Positions 9,001 through 16,902 of a stretch of DNA of 64,000 nucleotides are shown here, piece after piece. Origin of the DNA: UBA3102 sp964413055 (GTDB taxonomy: Bacteria; Bacillota; Desulfotomaculia; Desulfotomaculales; Pelotomaculaceae). The stretch lies in assembly GCA_964413055.1 (NCBI GenBank), contig CAYPRB010000002.1, positions 62,001-126,000 of the forward strand. The letters are read 5' to 3'. Position numbers and translations under genes: made by a program. Position 1 is the first letter of the stretch. Each line of letters begins with the position of its first letter. The notes below the pieces were generated by a model, which worked only from the letters and a program-made list of their open reading frames with translations, did not search any database and was not told the DNA's origin.

Positions 9001-9512
9001 CTTTTGGTTGGGCGCAGGAAGCCGTCGAGCTATTGGCGGGGGCCGGGGTGCTTGCAGGTGTGGACGGTAAGTGTTACGCGCCGGGGCGGGCAGTAACCAG
9101 GGGCGAATTGGCCAAAATTTTGGCGGAGGCACTAAATATTCCGGCAGCGGAAAGCGGTCCGGCGTTCAAGGATTTAAAGGAGGAGCAGTGGCACGCCGGA
9201 TATGTGGCTGCGGTTGCTGAAAACGGGCTGGTTAAAGGTTATCAAGACGGCACCTTCGGTCCGGACCGTGCCGTGACCAGGGAAGAACTGGTCGTCATCC
9301 TGGCCCGGGTGCTCGAACTGGAGGTTCCTTCCGGAACGGAAATGCCTTTTCGTGACGCCGGTAAAATTTCCGCCTGGGCGCAGGCTAATGTTGCGGCAGC
9401 GGCGGCAACCGGCCTGGTTGCGGGTTATCCGGACGGTGCTTTCAAGCCCCGGGAAAAGGTGACCAGGGCGGAATGTGCGGTAATGGTTTGCCGGGCACTG
9501 GCCGGTTTGTAA
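6039..9512 (+). CDS. Transcobalamin-like surface protein: signal peptide, alpha/alpha toroid, DUF4430, SLH x3
   Basis: 1157 residues; TTG start with GGAGGG at 6027. Domain order: Sec signal peptide (1-41, cut near CSA-GE); a terpenoid-cyclase-like toroid (about 45-615) with repeats QNSDGSFG, KQGVDGSWG, QQDDGG and NDDGSFG; a Gly/Ser linker (617-640); DUF4430 (640-740) with GWMYKVNG and GDRVIWWYS; a beta-rich region (about 845-970) with AVPAGALNRDVTITI like a ZU5-type module; and three SLH repeats (978-1157), each with an F-D start and TRGE/TREE/TRAE motifs. Toroid followed by DUF4430 is the same two-domain order as human transcobalamin and intrinsic factor. Its place behind a B12 riboswitch and ahead of an ECF transporter suggests cell-surface cobalamin capture. 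Binding itself is inferred. Confidence 0.88.
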   Translation: MARFFIKIKTGRAVPVLLTWFFLFTVVVGGFGVPVQPCSAGEMLTAAEMAAKAVEFINGKYQEGETIDGYTAYILKLAGADLAGEKWTRGPERVADDQTLKRKVEKLSELLGNESSLITYLTTTQNSDGSFGPYANENGTKAPLQALAAVKDDTAVGATVYAAVKYFKDGYQNGSMSYEVDGWDFDYRCVEALAAAGEELGDWIYEGVSLKDAVISSAEATAADPTVPDAVYLAKELTVLRAVYPGSADIANLADAIIAKQATTVGGQVYFGGSVYDDVMVLTALGKAGKLDGVQAGALDYLNDFKCKHTDSRGNPAGAAWGGWDPEEPDLTAQVLTALSYFDGATEVDAAIQDGLAYLADIQDPDTAAVTAQWDSTFATAETLLALQALGKTYDESPWVKASKTKTIAQCLLACSKWEDGADRADRLAGLLAGRQKTDDGPDKGSFENSVYSDMWAYLALGEAGKIGLINTTAAREYLLSKQGVDGSWGEEFDGIYYPDFLSTTQAIRAFTYLPDADGDVEIQEAINKGLAYLKGLQQDDGGVYDAWDDPAVDNAELIVTLDRLGVDPAGADWKNSAGLTPVDYLLNGTMNDDGSFGSAKNVFGAAETLSACLLVGGSGSPPGGSNGNGSSSSPSKPDYYSVNIAVAGMNGVLLYGPGKVTVREDGAWGGTVMGALDATGLSYTESGGLVSSIAGQANSGMNGWMYKVNGTVPMAAAGDKTVREGDRVIWWYSEDMSSSGPEWDSLVKEKPVTTAPSNGETPKTAVLPPDLQLSQEAGEALDEVALLLGLKEDTGELALLGETVKTVVVVDDRLPDWAASAVLKAELAANVVDVVREVEAAEGAVLADELGEVALAVPAGALNRDVTITIKEASLSLSSNPGTAAHDAVPRIPVNHRQVSPVYNFGPDGTTFTVPAHLTLRFALPPLVHPENLVLARHDVESGQWMALPAVVDLSKGLISARVSHFSDFAVLARQDKKTFADVTAGAFGWAQEAVELLAGAGVLAGVDGKCYAPGRAVTRGELAKILAEALNIPAAESGPAFKDLKEEQWHAGYVAAVAENGLVKGYQDGTFGPDRAVTREELVVILARVLELEVPSGTEMPFRDAGKISAWAQANVAAAAATGLVAGYPDGAFKPREKVTRAECAVMVCRALAGL

Positions 9513-9533
9513 AATTACGGGGAGAATATCGTT

Positions 9534-10229
9534 ATGAAAAAATATTTCTATATAGTCCCGCTGTTTTTACTTTTGCTGGCTTTGCTGGGGCCGGCAGTTT
9601 ATACCGGCATGATACACAACCCTGATGCCCCGCCGGTCACGGCCGGCGGGGTTCGGGAGGAGTCTGGCCCCAACGCTGGGGAGGCGGAAAGCTCTCCCGC
9701 AGTTGGCGCCGGCGGCAGTACTGCCGCCGGGACCGGGCTCTCCGGGCCGCCTGTCCCGGAAACAGTTCCCGCCGGGCAGGCCCGCGGCGCGGCAGGGGAG
9801 GAACTGTCCGGGCCGGACCCTGTTCCTGCAGCCGGGCAAAATGCTTCTGCTGCGCCCCCCGCCGGCGGGCCTTCCCGTACGGGACTAGCGGTAAACATTG
9901 CGGTGGTGGGAAAAGACGGGGAACTCCTTTTCGGTCCGGCGCCGGTGCAAGTATCCGCAAAGAGTTTGTGGGGTGCCACTGCCCTGGGGGCCCTGGATGC
10001 TACCGGTTTGTCCTACGAGATGGCGGCCGGGTGGGGGTGCCTGGTGGTAGCGGTGGCCGGACAGTACAACCGGGGCCAGGCGGGCTGGATGTACGAAGTC
10101 AACGGGGAGATACCGGCGGTAGCCGCTGATGAAAAACCGCTGGCGGCAAATGACGAGGTGATCTGGTGGTACAGCAACAGCATCGCTACCCCGGCCCCCA
10201 CCTGGTCCGGGTTGATGGAAAACAGCTGA
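9534..10229 (+). CDS. Membrane-anchored or secreted DUF4430 (transcobalamin beta-domain-like) protein
   Basis: 231 residues. The N-terminus is a hydrophobic signal or anchor (KKYFYIVPLFLLLLALLGPAVY, residues 2-23) without a lipobox. Residues about 28-118 are an Ala/Pro/Gly-rich low-complexity spacer. Residues about 119-225 form one DUF4430 domain: LAVNIAVVGKDGELLFGP, LWGATALGALDATGLSY, GWMYEVNGEIP and NDEVIWWYS, closely matching the DUF4430 of the preceding protein. There is no toroid domain. It lies 22 bases after the SLH protein with a GGGGAG site. With the toroid-only protein at 10294 it would make up a split version of the same two-domain receptor. Confidence 0.85.
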   Translation: MKKYFYIVPLFLLLLALLGPAVYTGMIHNPDAPPVTAGGVREESGPNAGEAESSPAVGAGGSTAAGTGLSGPPVPETVPAGQARGAAGEELSGPDPVPAAGQNASAAPPAGGPSRTGLAVNIAVVGKDGELLFGPAPVQVSAKSLWGATALGALDATGLSYEMAAGWGCLVVAVAGQYNRGQAGWMYEVNGEIPAVAADEKPLAANDEVIWWYSNSIATPAPTWSGLMENS

Positions 10230-10293
10230 CGGCCGCTGTTGTACTGTGTAGTAAAGCAAGATACTTTAACCTAAAGAATAAGGAGCGAGAAAT

Positions 10294-11697
10294 ATGCGGT
10301 TTAAGATTAAAAAAGCCGTTTTGGCGTTGCTCATAGGCGCCGCCGCTTTGATGATTTTTCCGGCGGCGGGGGGCGCGCTGCCGGCAGCCGGGGGCAGGCC
10401 GGCGCTGGACCGGACGGCCGGTTATTTGTTGGAACAGGAAGTATTGCCGGGGCGCTTGCTTGCACCGTGGAGTTACGCGGCGCTGGGCGGCTGCGGGTAC
10501 GACCTGGCCGGTACCGGGGTCGGGCAGTCGTGCGCGCAGCAGTTTGAAGGCTTGCAGTCCGGCGAATTAAACAATTACAGTCTGCTGGTGTTAACGCTGC
10601 TGGCCGCCGGTGACAACCCGTATGATTACCGGGGGCAGGACCTGGTGGAAAGAATCCGGGCGGCCCAGCTTCCGGACGGTAAGTTTGCCGACAAGGTTGA
10701 CGGCGGCGGGCTGGGTGCCGGCGGGGAACAAGTGCTGGCCAACGCGCATATGTGGGCCGTGTTGGCTTTACACGCAGCCGGGGCCGGTGTGCCCGATGCC
10801 CGGAAGGCCGGGGAATGGCTTTGTAGCCGGCAGCGCGACGACGGTAGTTTTAACTGGAATTTGGCCGGCAGGACGCCTGATGTCGACTCTACCGGCATGG
10901 CCCTGCTGGCTCTCGGCGCCCTGGGCGAAAAAGAAGGTCCGGTGGTGCAAAAGGCGGTAGCCTACCTGAAGAGTGTCCAGGAGGAAGACGGCGGTTTTTC
11001 TTCCTGGGGGGCGGCGAATGCGGAATCCTGCTGTATGGTTATTTCGGGACTGGCAGCGGTGGGTATTGACCCTGCCGGGGCGGACTGGACCGCGCCTGCC
11101 GGCAGCCCGGTCACCGCCCTGCAAAGCTACCGGCTGCCGGACGGATCTTACGAACACATCAAAGGGGCCGGCAGTAATGTCATGGCCACGGAACAGGCGC
11201 TGCAGGCCCTGGCGGACCTGTATTACGGCAATACTTTATTTGACCGTTTAAAGGAGAAAGCCCCGGCGGTTGCCGTTACCGGAAATACCCCGCAGCGGAC
11301 CATCCGTTTTAAATTAGAAACTGTCCAATACGAAGTAGTTTCAGACGGAACAAAACAGCTGCTGGAAACGGATGCCGCCCCCTTTCTGGAGAACGACCGC
11401 ACATACGTGCCCGTACGCTACCTGGCGCTGGCTCTCGGGGTGCCGGAGGAAGGAATCAGCTGGTCGCCTGCGGCACGGACCGTGACCCTGGTAAAAGACG
11501 GGGTTACCGTCACCCTCGCTGTTGGTGGAAACATAATGTACGTTGATAACCGGCAGGTAGCGATGGACGTGGCGCCGCTCCTGCGTCCGCCCGGCCGTGC
11601 CTTCCTGCCCGCCCGCTACGTGGCCGAGGCTTTTAATTACGAAGTTGCGTGGGACCAAAAAGAGCGGGCGGTTATCATCACCGGAACTTGCCGGTAA
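10294..11697 (+). CDS. Secreted alpha/alpha-toroid protein with C-terminal copper-amine-oxidase-like domain
   Basis: 467 residues; ATG with AAGGAGCGAG upstream. The signal peptide is about 1-32. Residues about 35-320 are a terpenoid-cyclase-type toroid: AAQLPDGKFAD, RQRDDGSFNW, VQEEDGGFSSWG and RLPDGSYEH mark successive helix pairs. Residues about 335-467 are a copper-amine-oxidase N-terminal-like beta domain with NDRTYVPVRYLALALG and GRAFLPARYVAEAF, a module widespread in secreted Firmicute proteins and used as a wall or stalk element. There is no DUF4430. It follows the DUF4430-only protein and precedes the ECF genes, so it probably acts with them outside the membrane in cobalamin binding. 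That function is inferred. Confidence 0.85.
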   Translation: MRFKIKKAVLALLIGAAALMIFPAAGGALPAAGGRPALDRTAGYLLEQEVLPGRLLAPWSYAALGGCGYDLAGTGVGQSCAQQFEGLQSGELNNYSLLVLTLLAAGDNPYDYRGQDLVERIRAAQLPDGKFADKVDGGGLGAGGEQVLANAHMWAVLALHAAGAGVPDARKAGEWLCSRQRDDGSFNWNLAGRTPDVDSTGMALLALGALGEKEGPVVQKAVAYLKSVQEEDGGFSSWGAANAESCCMVISGLAAVGIDPAGADWTAPAGSPVTALQSYRLPDGSYEHIKGAGSNVMATEQALQALADLYYGNTLFDRLKEKAPAVAVTGNTPQRTIRFKLETVQYEVVSDGTKQLLETDAAPFLENDRTYVPVRYLALALGVPEEGISWSPAARTVTLVKDGVTVTLAVGGNIMYVDNRQVAMDVAPLLRPPGRAFLPARYVAEAFNYEVAWDQKERAVIITGTCR

Positions 11698-11712
11698 AGG
11701 GGTTATTTAGTC

Positions 11713-12639
11713 GTGCTGCAACAATTTTTTTACCGGGAAAGGGGCTTATTCCTGCAGAGCCTGCACCCCGGGGTGGCATTGTTTTATATTGGGACTTTGC
11801 TGGTGCTGACACTCTTATTCGCGCACCCGCTTTATTTGATGGAAATTCTTTTAGTAACCGTTATAACCGTCCAGGCGGCGGGCGGGCTGGCGGCCTGGGA
11901 AGGTTATATGAAGCCTGCCCTGGCAATGGTTTTCGTAATCATGCTGCTCAACCCGTTTCTGGCACAGGTCGGGACAACGGTTATTTGGCACGCCCCGGAA
12001 CCGGTTCCGGGGCGGTTAACGGTTACTTTGGAAGCGGTATGTTACGGAGCGGCCATGGGAATGCGTCTTTTAGATATCATCAGTATTTTTTGTCTTTATA
12101 ACTTGATGGTTAACCCGGACCGGTTGTTGGGCCTGTTTTCCCGTTTTGCCTCCAAGTCGGTCCTGGTCGTCTCCCTGGCGACCAGATTGTTCCCGGTAAT
12201 GGCCGCGACTATGAATAACATTAGGGAGGTACAGCAGCTGCGGGGCGTGGATTTTAAATCAGGGAGCGTAAAAGAACGGTTCGCAAAGTATACTGCCATG
12301 TTCAACATCCTGCTGGTGTCGTCGCTGGAAAACTCCCTCGAATTAGCCGAAGCGATGCACGCAAGGGCTTTCGGCAGCGGTTCCCGCTCTTCATACCGGC
12401 GGGAATGCTTGCGGCCGCGGGACCTGCTGTGTCTCGGCGGCGCGTTTTTTTCTCTGGGAACTGCGGTTTATGTCCAGGTGAGCGGGTTGGGGGCTTATAC
12501 CTATTACCCGCAGCTGGATCCCCTGGTAAACGGTGCCGCCGCAGTTTTGGTCTTATTAGTTGTGCTGGCGGGACTGCTCTTGCCGGCCGGGCTTAGTTGG
12601 GGGTGGATGCACTGGCCTTATTTAAAATCGAGAATCTGA
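11713..12639 (+). CDS. ECF transporter transmembrane (T) component, EcfT/CbiQ family
   Basis: 308 residues; GTG start. Hydrophobic segments occupy about 15-130 and 230-300. The cytoplasmic coupling region carries the family arginine motifs: SLATRLFPVMAATMNNI and EAMHARAFGSGSR, the latter matching the A-R-[AG]-[FY] coupling helix that contacts the ATPases. In energy-coupling-factor importers this subunit links two ATPases to a substrate-specific S component. Its end overlaps the ATPase gene by 43 bases. Together with 12597-14303 and 14327-14980 it forms a complete dedicated (group I type) transporter located behind the cobalamin riboswitch. Confidence 0.9.
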   Translation: MLQQFFYRERGLFLQSLHPGVALFYIGTLLVLTLLFAHPLYLMEILLVTVITVQAAGGLAAWEGYMKPALAMVFVIMLLNPFLAQVGTTVIWHAPEPVPGRLTVTLEAVCYGAAMGMRLLDIISIFCLYNLMVNPDRLLGLFSRFASKSVLVVSLATRLFPVMAATMNNIREVQQLRGVDFKSGSVKERFAKYTAMFNILLVSSLENSLELAEAMHARAFGSGSRSSYRRECLRPRDLLCLGGAFFSLGTAVYVQVSGLGAYTYYPQLDPLVNGAAAVLVLLVVLAGLLLPAGLSWGWMHWPYLKSRI

Positions 12640-14303
12640 CTTATTTTTATCCTGAGACTGAAAAGCCGGCGCTGCAGGAAATAAACCTCACGGTCGAAGA
12701 GGGAGAATTTTTGCTGGTAACGGGCGGTTCCGGTTCGGGAAAATCATCCCTGGGACGCGCCCTGGCGGGATTACTTCCCGATTTTTACGGCGGTAAAATC
12801 GGAGGCAGGATTTTTTTAAGCGGGCGGGATATCCGGGATACGGACCGGCGCAGCCTGGCCGGGCAGGTGGGGATGGTTTTTCAGGATCCGGAAAAACAGT
12901 TGGTTATGACCGGAGTCGAGGCGGAAATTGCTTTTGGGTTGGAAAACCTGGGGTTAACGCAGCCGGAAATGTTTCGCCGGGTGGGCGAGGTGGTAAGTTT
13001 TCTCGGGTTCGGGCCGCTGAAGCAGGAGCTTACCGCCAACCTTTCCGGCGGACAGAAACAAAAGCTGGCCCTGGCGTCGGTACTGGCCATGCAGCCGGGC
13101 GCTTTGATTCTGGACGAGCCGACTTCTCAACTTGACCCGGTAGCGGCAGAAGAATTTTTCAACCTGGTCAAGCGGTTGAACGAGGAGCTGAATGTGACTA
13201 TCGTTCTAATCGAGCAGCGCCTGGAGCGGTGTTTCCACCTGGCCGACCGGGTGGCGGTGCTGGAAGACGGGCGCATCGTGCGCAGCGGGGCAGCCGGCGA
13301 AGTAGCTGTTTGGCAGGTAAAAAATGGTTTTCCTTTTGTCCCGCCGGTGGCCGGACTTTTTGCCCACCTGGATTTTCCCGTGGTGCCTTTAACCGTAAAA
13401 GAGGGGCGCCGGCTCTTGCAAGAACATTTTCACATCCGGGGCGATGCCCCGGGTGCGGGTGTTGGGCGGTTCCGGCCCGTTAGAACGCGGCGGGAAGAAG
13501 CGGCCGGAAACCCCGGCGATAAAAAAACGGGGCCGGTGGCCGAAGTAAAAAATGTATGGTTTACCTATCCCAACGGCCGCGAGGTGCTGCACGGAGTTAG
13601 TTTAAAGGTCCGGGCCGGAGAATTTACCGCCGTCTTGGGGGAAAACGCCGCGGGCAAGACCACGCTGCTGAAGCACCTCGCCGGGCTTTTAAAGCCGGGA
13701 CGTGGTAAAGTGCTGGTGCACGGAAAAGATACCGGGCGCACTTCGCCGCAGGAAATGGCCCGCACGGTCGGCTATCTTTCCCAAAACCCCAATGATTATC
13801 TTTTCCAGGATACGGTTGCACAAGAGTTGAATTTCAGTCTGGTTAACCTGGGCCTGTCCGATGACGGCAGGACAGACCGGCTGTTGAAAAAATTAAAACT
13901 GGCACGTTACCGCCAAACCAACCCGCGGGATTTGAGCAGCGGGGAAAGGCAGCGGGTGGCCCTGGCCTCGGTATTGGCGGCCGGCCCGCGGCTTTTACTG
14001 TTGGATGAACCGACCAGGGGCCTTGATTACCGGCTTAAGTCCGAACTGGGCGGCTTGTTGCGGGATTGCGCCGCGGAAGGCATAGCTGTGGTGCTGGTGA
14101 CCCACGATGTGGAGTTTGCGGCCGAATACGCGGAACGGGTTGTGATTTTGTTTGACGGCAGGGTTGCCTGCGACGGTACCGGGCAGGCCGTACTGGCGGA
14201 ATCAATGTTTTACGCGCCGCAGGTAGGCAGGCTGTTCCGCGGTACCGGATACGGGGTCCTGACTTTCCGGGAGGCAGTAGCAAAACTTCAGGAACGTTCC
14301 TGA
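12597..14303 (+). CDS. ECF transporter ATPase, two ABC domains fused in one chain
   Basis: 568 residues. First half: Walker A TGGSGSGKSS, Q-loop VFQDPEKQLV, signature LSGGQKQ, Walker B ALILDEPTSQLD. Second half: Walker A LGENAAGKTT, Q-loop LSQNPNDYLF, signature LSSGERQ, Walker B LLLLDEPTRGLD. Stand-alone ECF ATPases are about 280 aa each (EcfA and EcfA'), so this is a natural fusion of the pair. The start is uncertain: TTG 12597 or GTG 12603, both inside the end of the T-component gene. It energises uptake of the substrate bound by the S component, probably cobalamin. Confidence 0.92.
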   Translation: MGVDALALFKIENLTYFYPETEKPALQEINLTVEEGEFLLVTGGSGSGKSSLGRALAGLLPDFYGGKIGGRIFLSGRDIRDTDRRSLAGQVGMVFQDPEKQLVMTGVEAEIAFGLENLGLTQPEMFRRVGEVVSFLGFGPLKQELTANLSGGQKQKLALASVLAMQPGALILDEPTSQLDPVAAEEFFNLVKRLNEELNVTIVLIEQRLERCFHLADRVAVLEDGRIVRSGAAGEVAVWQVKNGFPFVPPVAGLFAHLDFPVVPLTVKEGRRLLQEHFHIRGDAPGAGVGRFRPVRTRREEAAGNPGDKKTGPVAEVKNVWFTYPNGREVLHGVSLKVRAGEFTAVLGENAAGKTTLLKHLAGLLKPGRGKVLVHGKDTGRTSPQEMARTVGYLSQNPNDYLFQDTVAQELNFSLVNLGLSDDGRTDRLLKKLKLARYRQTNPRDLSSGERQRVALASVLAAGPRLLLLDEPTRGLDYRLKSELGGLLRDCAAEGIAVVLVTHDVEFAAEYAERVVILFDGRVACDGTGQAVLAESMFYAPQVGRLFRGTGYGVLTFREAVAKLQERS

Positions 14304-14326
14304 GAGAAAAAGGAGGCAACAGTCGC

Positions 14327-14980
14327 TTGTTAGGAAATCTGTCTGCGCTGGGGCAGCAAAACTGGGGGCTTTTTTCCGCAGGAATAATCATTGTTGCCAT
14401 TGCATTATTTTACCGGGGGTTTGAAAATAGTAAAGTCTCTTCCAGGGAAATTGCCGTCATTGCAGTACTGGGAGCGGTGGCCGCCCTCGGGCGGGTGCCT
14501 TTTGCCGCTTTGCCCAGCATTCAGCCCACGACTTTTCTGGTGGTGACTTCGGGGCTGGTTTTCGGCAGCCGGGCCGGGTTTATGGTGGGAGCGACCGCGG
14601 CGTTGGTTTCCAACTTTTTTTTGGGCCAGGGTCCCTGGACGCCGTGGCAAATGTTTGCCTGGGGTCTGGCCGGTTTTACCGCCGGATTGCTGAAAAAATT
14701 ATTCCCCGGCACCGGCCGACGCGGGACGCTCTTTTTTCTGGCGGCGTGGGGCTATGGTTTCGGTTGGATTATTGACTTTTGGTTTTGGACGGCCTTTATT
14801 TCTCCTTTAAATCTGCATTCTTTTATTGCCACCTGCGCCACGACTTTTGGTTTGGATACTATGCACGCCGCAGGCAACGTATTGTTCTACCTTGCTTTCG
14901 GGACCGGTACGGTTAAGGTGCTGCGCAGGGTAAAAAAGAAAATCGCCGTAAGCAGTTTACAGGCCGAGACCTTTCAGTAA
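14327..14980 (+). CDS. ECF transporter substrate-binding (S) component, probable cobalamin specificity
   Basis: 217 residues; TTG start with AAAGGAGG upstream. About six hydrophobic segments, with SREIAVIAVLGAVAALGRVPFAALPSIQPTTF, the usual first conserved block of S components including the A-x-x-x-A helix that packs on the T subunit, then FGSRAGFMVGATAALVSNFFLGQGPWTPWQM. S components bind the vitamin in the membrane. Specificity cannot be read from sequence alone; the cobalamin assignment rests on the riboswitch and the transcobalamin-like neighbours. It is the last gene before a strong terminator. Confidence 0.85.
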   Translation: MLGNLSALGQQNWGLFSAGIIIVAIALFYRGFENSKVSSREIAVIAVLGAVAALGRVPFAALPSIQPTTFLVVTSGLVFGSRAGFMVGATAALVSNFFLGQGPWTPWQMFAWGLAGFTAGLLKKLFPGTGRRGTLFFLAAWGYGFGWIIDFWFWTAFISPLNLHSFIATCATTFGLDTMHAAGNVLFYLAFGTGTVKVLRRVKKKIAVSSLQAETFQ

Positions 14981-14990
14981 AGATCTGCAA

Positions 14991-15017
14991 AAAGACCTCC
15001 CCCGGAGGTCTTTTTTT
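14991..15017 (+). terminator. Intrinsic terminator ending the cobalamin cassette
   Basis: AAAGACCTCC and GGAGGTCTTT pair perfectly around a three-base loop and run into seven Ts, ten bases after the S-component stop. Confidence 0.95.
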
Positions 15018-15153
15018 AGTACCGGAACTGTGTTTTTGTTATTGTTATGGAAGTAATTACAATGCTATTATAAACACATCACGTTGTTGTTCTAACAACA
15101 AAGCCTGGCTGGGTTGTCTTGGTGCATTGGTTTTTGGAACGGGGGTATGAACA

Positions 15154-16473
15154 ATGGATTTTTCTTTATTGGCTTTATTACTGGCGGCGTTTAATACCGG
15201 GTTGATGGTCCTACTGCTGGTTTTAGTCCTCCGGACCGGCCGCAAGCAGGGAAAAGAATTTACCGCTTATTTTGCTTCCTGGGAGAAAATTCATGAAAGA
15301 ACCGAAAAGACGGTTAAAGAGGAATTAACCGCGAATAGAGAAGAAACAAATAAAAACGCCCGGCAGCTGCGGGAAGAAATCAACGGTTCGTTAAAGCTGC
15401 TGGGGGATGCCTTTTTTGACCGGGTGGTGCAGGCCGCGGACACGCAAAAAGAACAGTTGAAAGTATTTTCGGAACAACTGTCGGAATTAACCCGGACCAA
15501 TGAAAATAAATTGGACAAGATGAGAGCGACGGTTGAAGAAAGGCTGCTGCTTTTACAGAACGATAACAATAAGCAAATTGAGCAAATCAGGGCTACCGTG
15601 GACGAAAAACTTCATACCACGCTGGAAAGGCGCCTGGGAGATTCTTTTAAAATTGTCAGCGAGCGCTTGGAACTGGTGCACCAGGGGCTCGGGGAAATGC
15701 AGTCCCTGGCCGCCGGGGTGGGGGACCTGAAAAAAGTGCTGACCAATGTAAAAACCAGGGGCATCTGGGGTGAAATCCACCTGGCCAACCTGCTGGAACA
15801 GATCCTGACTTGCGAACAATACGCATCTAATGTGGTTACCAAGAGAGGCAGCGCCGAAAGGGTGGAATTTGCCGTGAAGATGCCGGGCCGCAGCGGTGAA
15901 GACCGGGTCGTTTGGCTTCCGATCGACGCCAAGTTTCCCCAGGAAGACTACCAAAGGTTGGTTGACGCGCAGGAAAAGGCCGACCCCGTATTGGCCGAAC
16001 AGGCGGCTAAACAGCTGGTAACCAGAATTAAAACCGAAGCCAAAAACATCAGGGAAAAATATCTGGACCCGCCCCATACCACTGATTTCGGCATCATGTT
16101 TTTACCCACGGAAAGCTTGTTTGCGGAAGTTTTGCGCCGGCCTGGTCTTTGTGATACGCTGCTCAGGGAACACAGGGTCGTCGTAGCGGGCCCGACGACC
16201 CTGTCGGCCCTGTTAAACAGCCTGCAGGTGGGCTTCAGGACTTTGGCCATCGAAAAACGGTCCGGCGAGGTCTGGGAGCTGCTGGGCACGGTAAAAACCG
16301 AGTTCATTAAATTCGGTGATATTCTGGAAAAAACGCGGAAAAAATTGCAGGAGGCCAGCAACACCATTGAAACCGCCGCCCGGAAATCACGCACTATAGA
16401 AAGGAAATTAAGGGGAGTGCAGCAGATACCATCACTGGAACCGGAAAAAGAGCTTAACAAGCATGAAAAATAA
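15154..16473 (+). CDS. rmuC: DNA recombination protein RmuC
   Basis: 439 residues. An N-terminal transmembrane helix (LLALLLAAFNTGLMVLLLVLVL, about 3-24) is followed by a long charged coiled coil (about 40-190) and the RmuC core (about 190-400) with LKKVLTNVKTRGIWGEIHLANLLEQIL, VWLPIDAKFPQEDYQRL and FLPTESLFAEVLRRPGL. RmuC proteins limit DNA inversions and resemble restriction-type nucleases; the exact substrate is unknown in the family. The gene has no obvious functional tie to the B12 cassette, from which a terminator separates it. Confidence 0.93.
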   Translation: MDFSLLALLLAAFNTGLMVLLLVLVLRTGRKQGKEFTAYFASWEKIHERTEKTVKEELTANREETNKNARQLREEINGSLKLLGDAFFDRVVQAADTQKEQLKVFSEQLSELTRTNENKLDKMRATVEERLLLLQNDNNKQIEQIRATVDEKLHTTLERRLGDSFKIVSERLELVHQGLGEMQSLAAGVGDLKKVLTNVKTRGIWGEIHLANLLEQILTCEQYASNVVTKRGSAERVEFAVKMPGRSGEDRVVWLPIDAKFPQEDYQRLVDAQEKADPVLAEQAAKQLVTRIKTEAKNIREKYLDPPHTTDFGIMFLPTESLFAEVLRRPGLCDTLLREHRVVVAGPTTLSALLNSLQVGFRTLAIEKRSGEVWELLGTVKTEFIKFGDILEKTRKKLQEASNTIETAARKSRTIERKLRGVQQIPSLEPEKELNKHEK

Positions 16474-16506
16474 AATTAAATCCCAGAGATGATAAGGAGA
16501 AAACGT

Positions 16507-16689
16507 TTGAGTAAACTGGTTATAACATTTATATGTGCAAACAGGCACGACGTGGAATCGGTTACGTTTGACCTGGCCTGGAAGAAAGAAATATCGGAAG
16601 TAGAAATCTGGAAGCTGCTTACTAAAAACTGCCGGTGTAAAAAGTGCGGCAGCACGGAATTTTTATACCGGACCAGGTACAAGGAATAA
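16507..16689 (+). CDS. Small zinc-ribbon-like hypothetical protein (60 aa)
   Basis: TTG 16507 is the chosen start because AAGGAGA lies at 16494-16500; the upstream ATG 16489 would precede that site. The protein reads LSKLVITFICANRH..., with cysteines in IC, NCRCKKCGS near its end: a CxCxxC pattern that may bind zinc. Most of its length is predicted beta/helix with no membrane segment. I do not recognise the family. It sits between rmuC and a tiny membrane protein and may be co-transcribed with rmuC. Confidence 0.6.
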   Translation: MSKLVITFICANRHDVESVTFDLAWKKEISEVEIWKLLTKNCRCKKCGSTEFLYRTRYKE

Positions 16690-16774
16690 GAATGGGAACC
16701 CCTTTTGAAATCAGGTTTGGCAATATTTATTAAACGTGCTAAAATTATAGATAAACTTACTCAGGGGTGAAAAA

Positions 16775-16882
16775 ATGAACAGGCAAACGGGCAAGATCAT
16801 CATAATGATTGCAACTATTATTGCACTTATCGGGCCGATTATTTACGTGGCCTGGTTATTGTTAAAATTTAAAGGTTCGTAA
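16775..16882 (+). CDS. 35-residue single-helix membrane protein
   Basis: ATG 16775 with AGGGGTG upstream at 16763-16769. The product is a short basic head (MNRQTGK), one hydrophobic helix of about 23 residues (IIIMIATIIALIGPIIYVAWLLL) and a KFKGS tail, the form of a small bitopic membrane protein. It lies 20 bases before argH. No family is recognised. Confidence 0.55.
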   Translation: MNRQTGKIIIMIATIIALIGPIIYVAWLLLKFKGS

Positions 16883-16902
16883 CGGCGGGGGAGTGAATCA
16901 GT

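Noticed and set aside
10294..11697. Squalene/hopene cyclase or prenyltransferase enzyme
   Set aside because: The toroid repeats are similar, but there is no DxDD-type acid motif, the protein has a signal peptide and a stalk domain, and the context is cobalamin uptake.
15042..15080. Third copy of the 60-bp promoter repeat before rmuC
   Set aside because: Only 13 bases around the -10 region are shared; the flanks differ, so chance similarity of AT-rich promoter sequence is enough.
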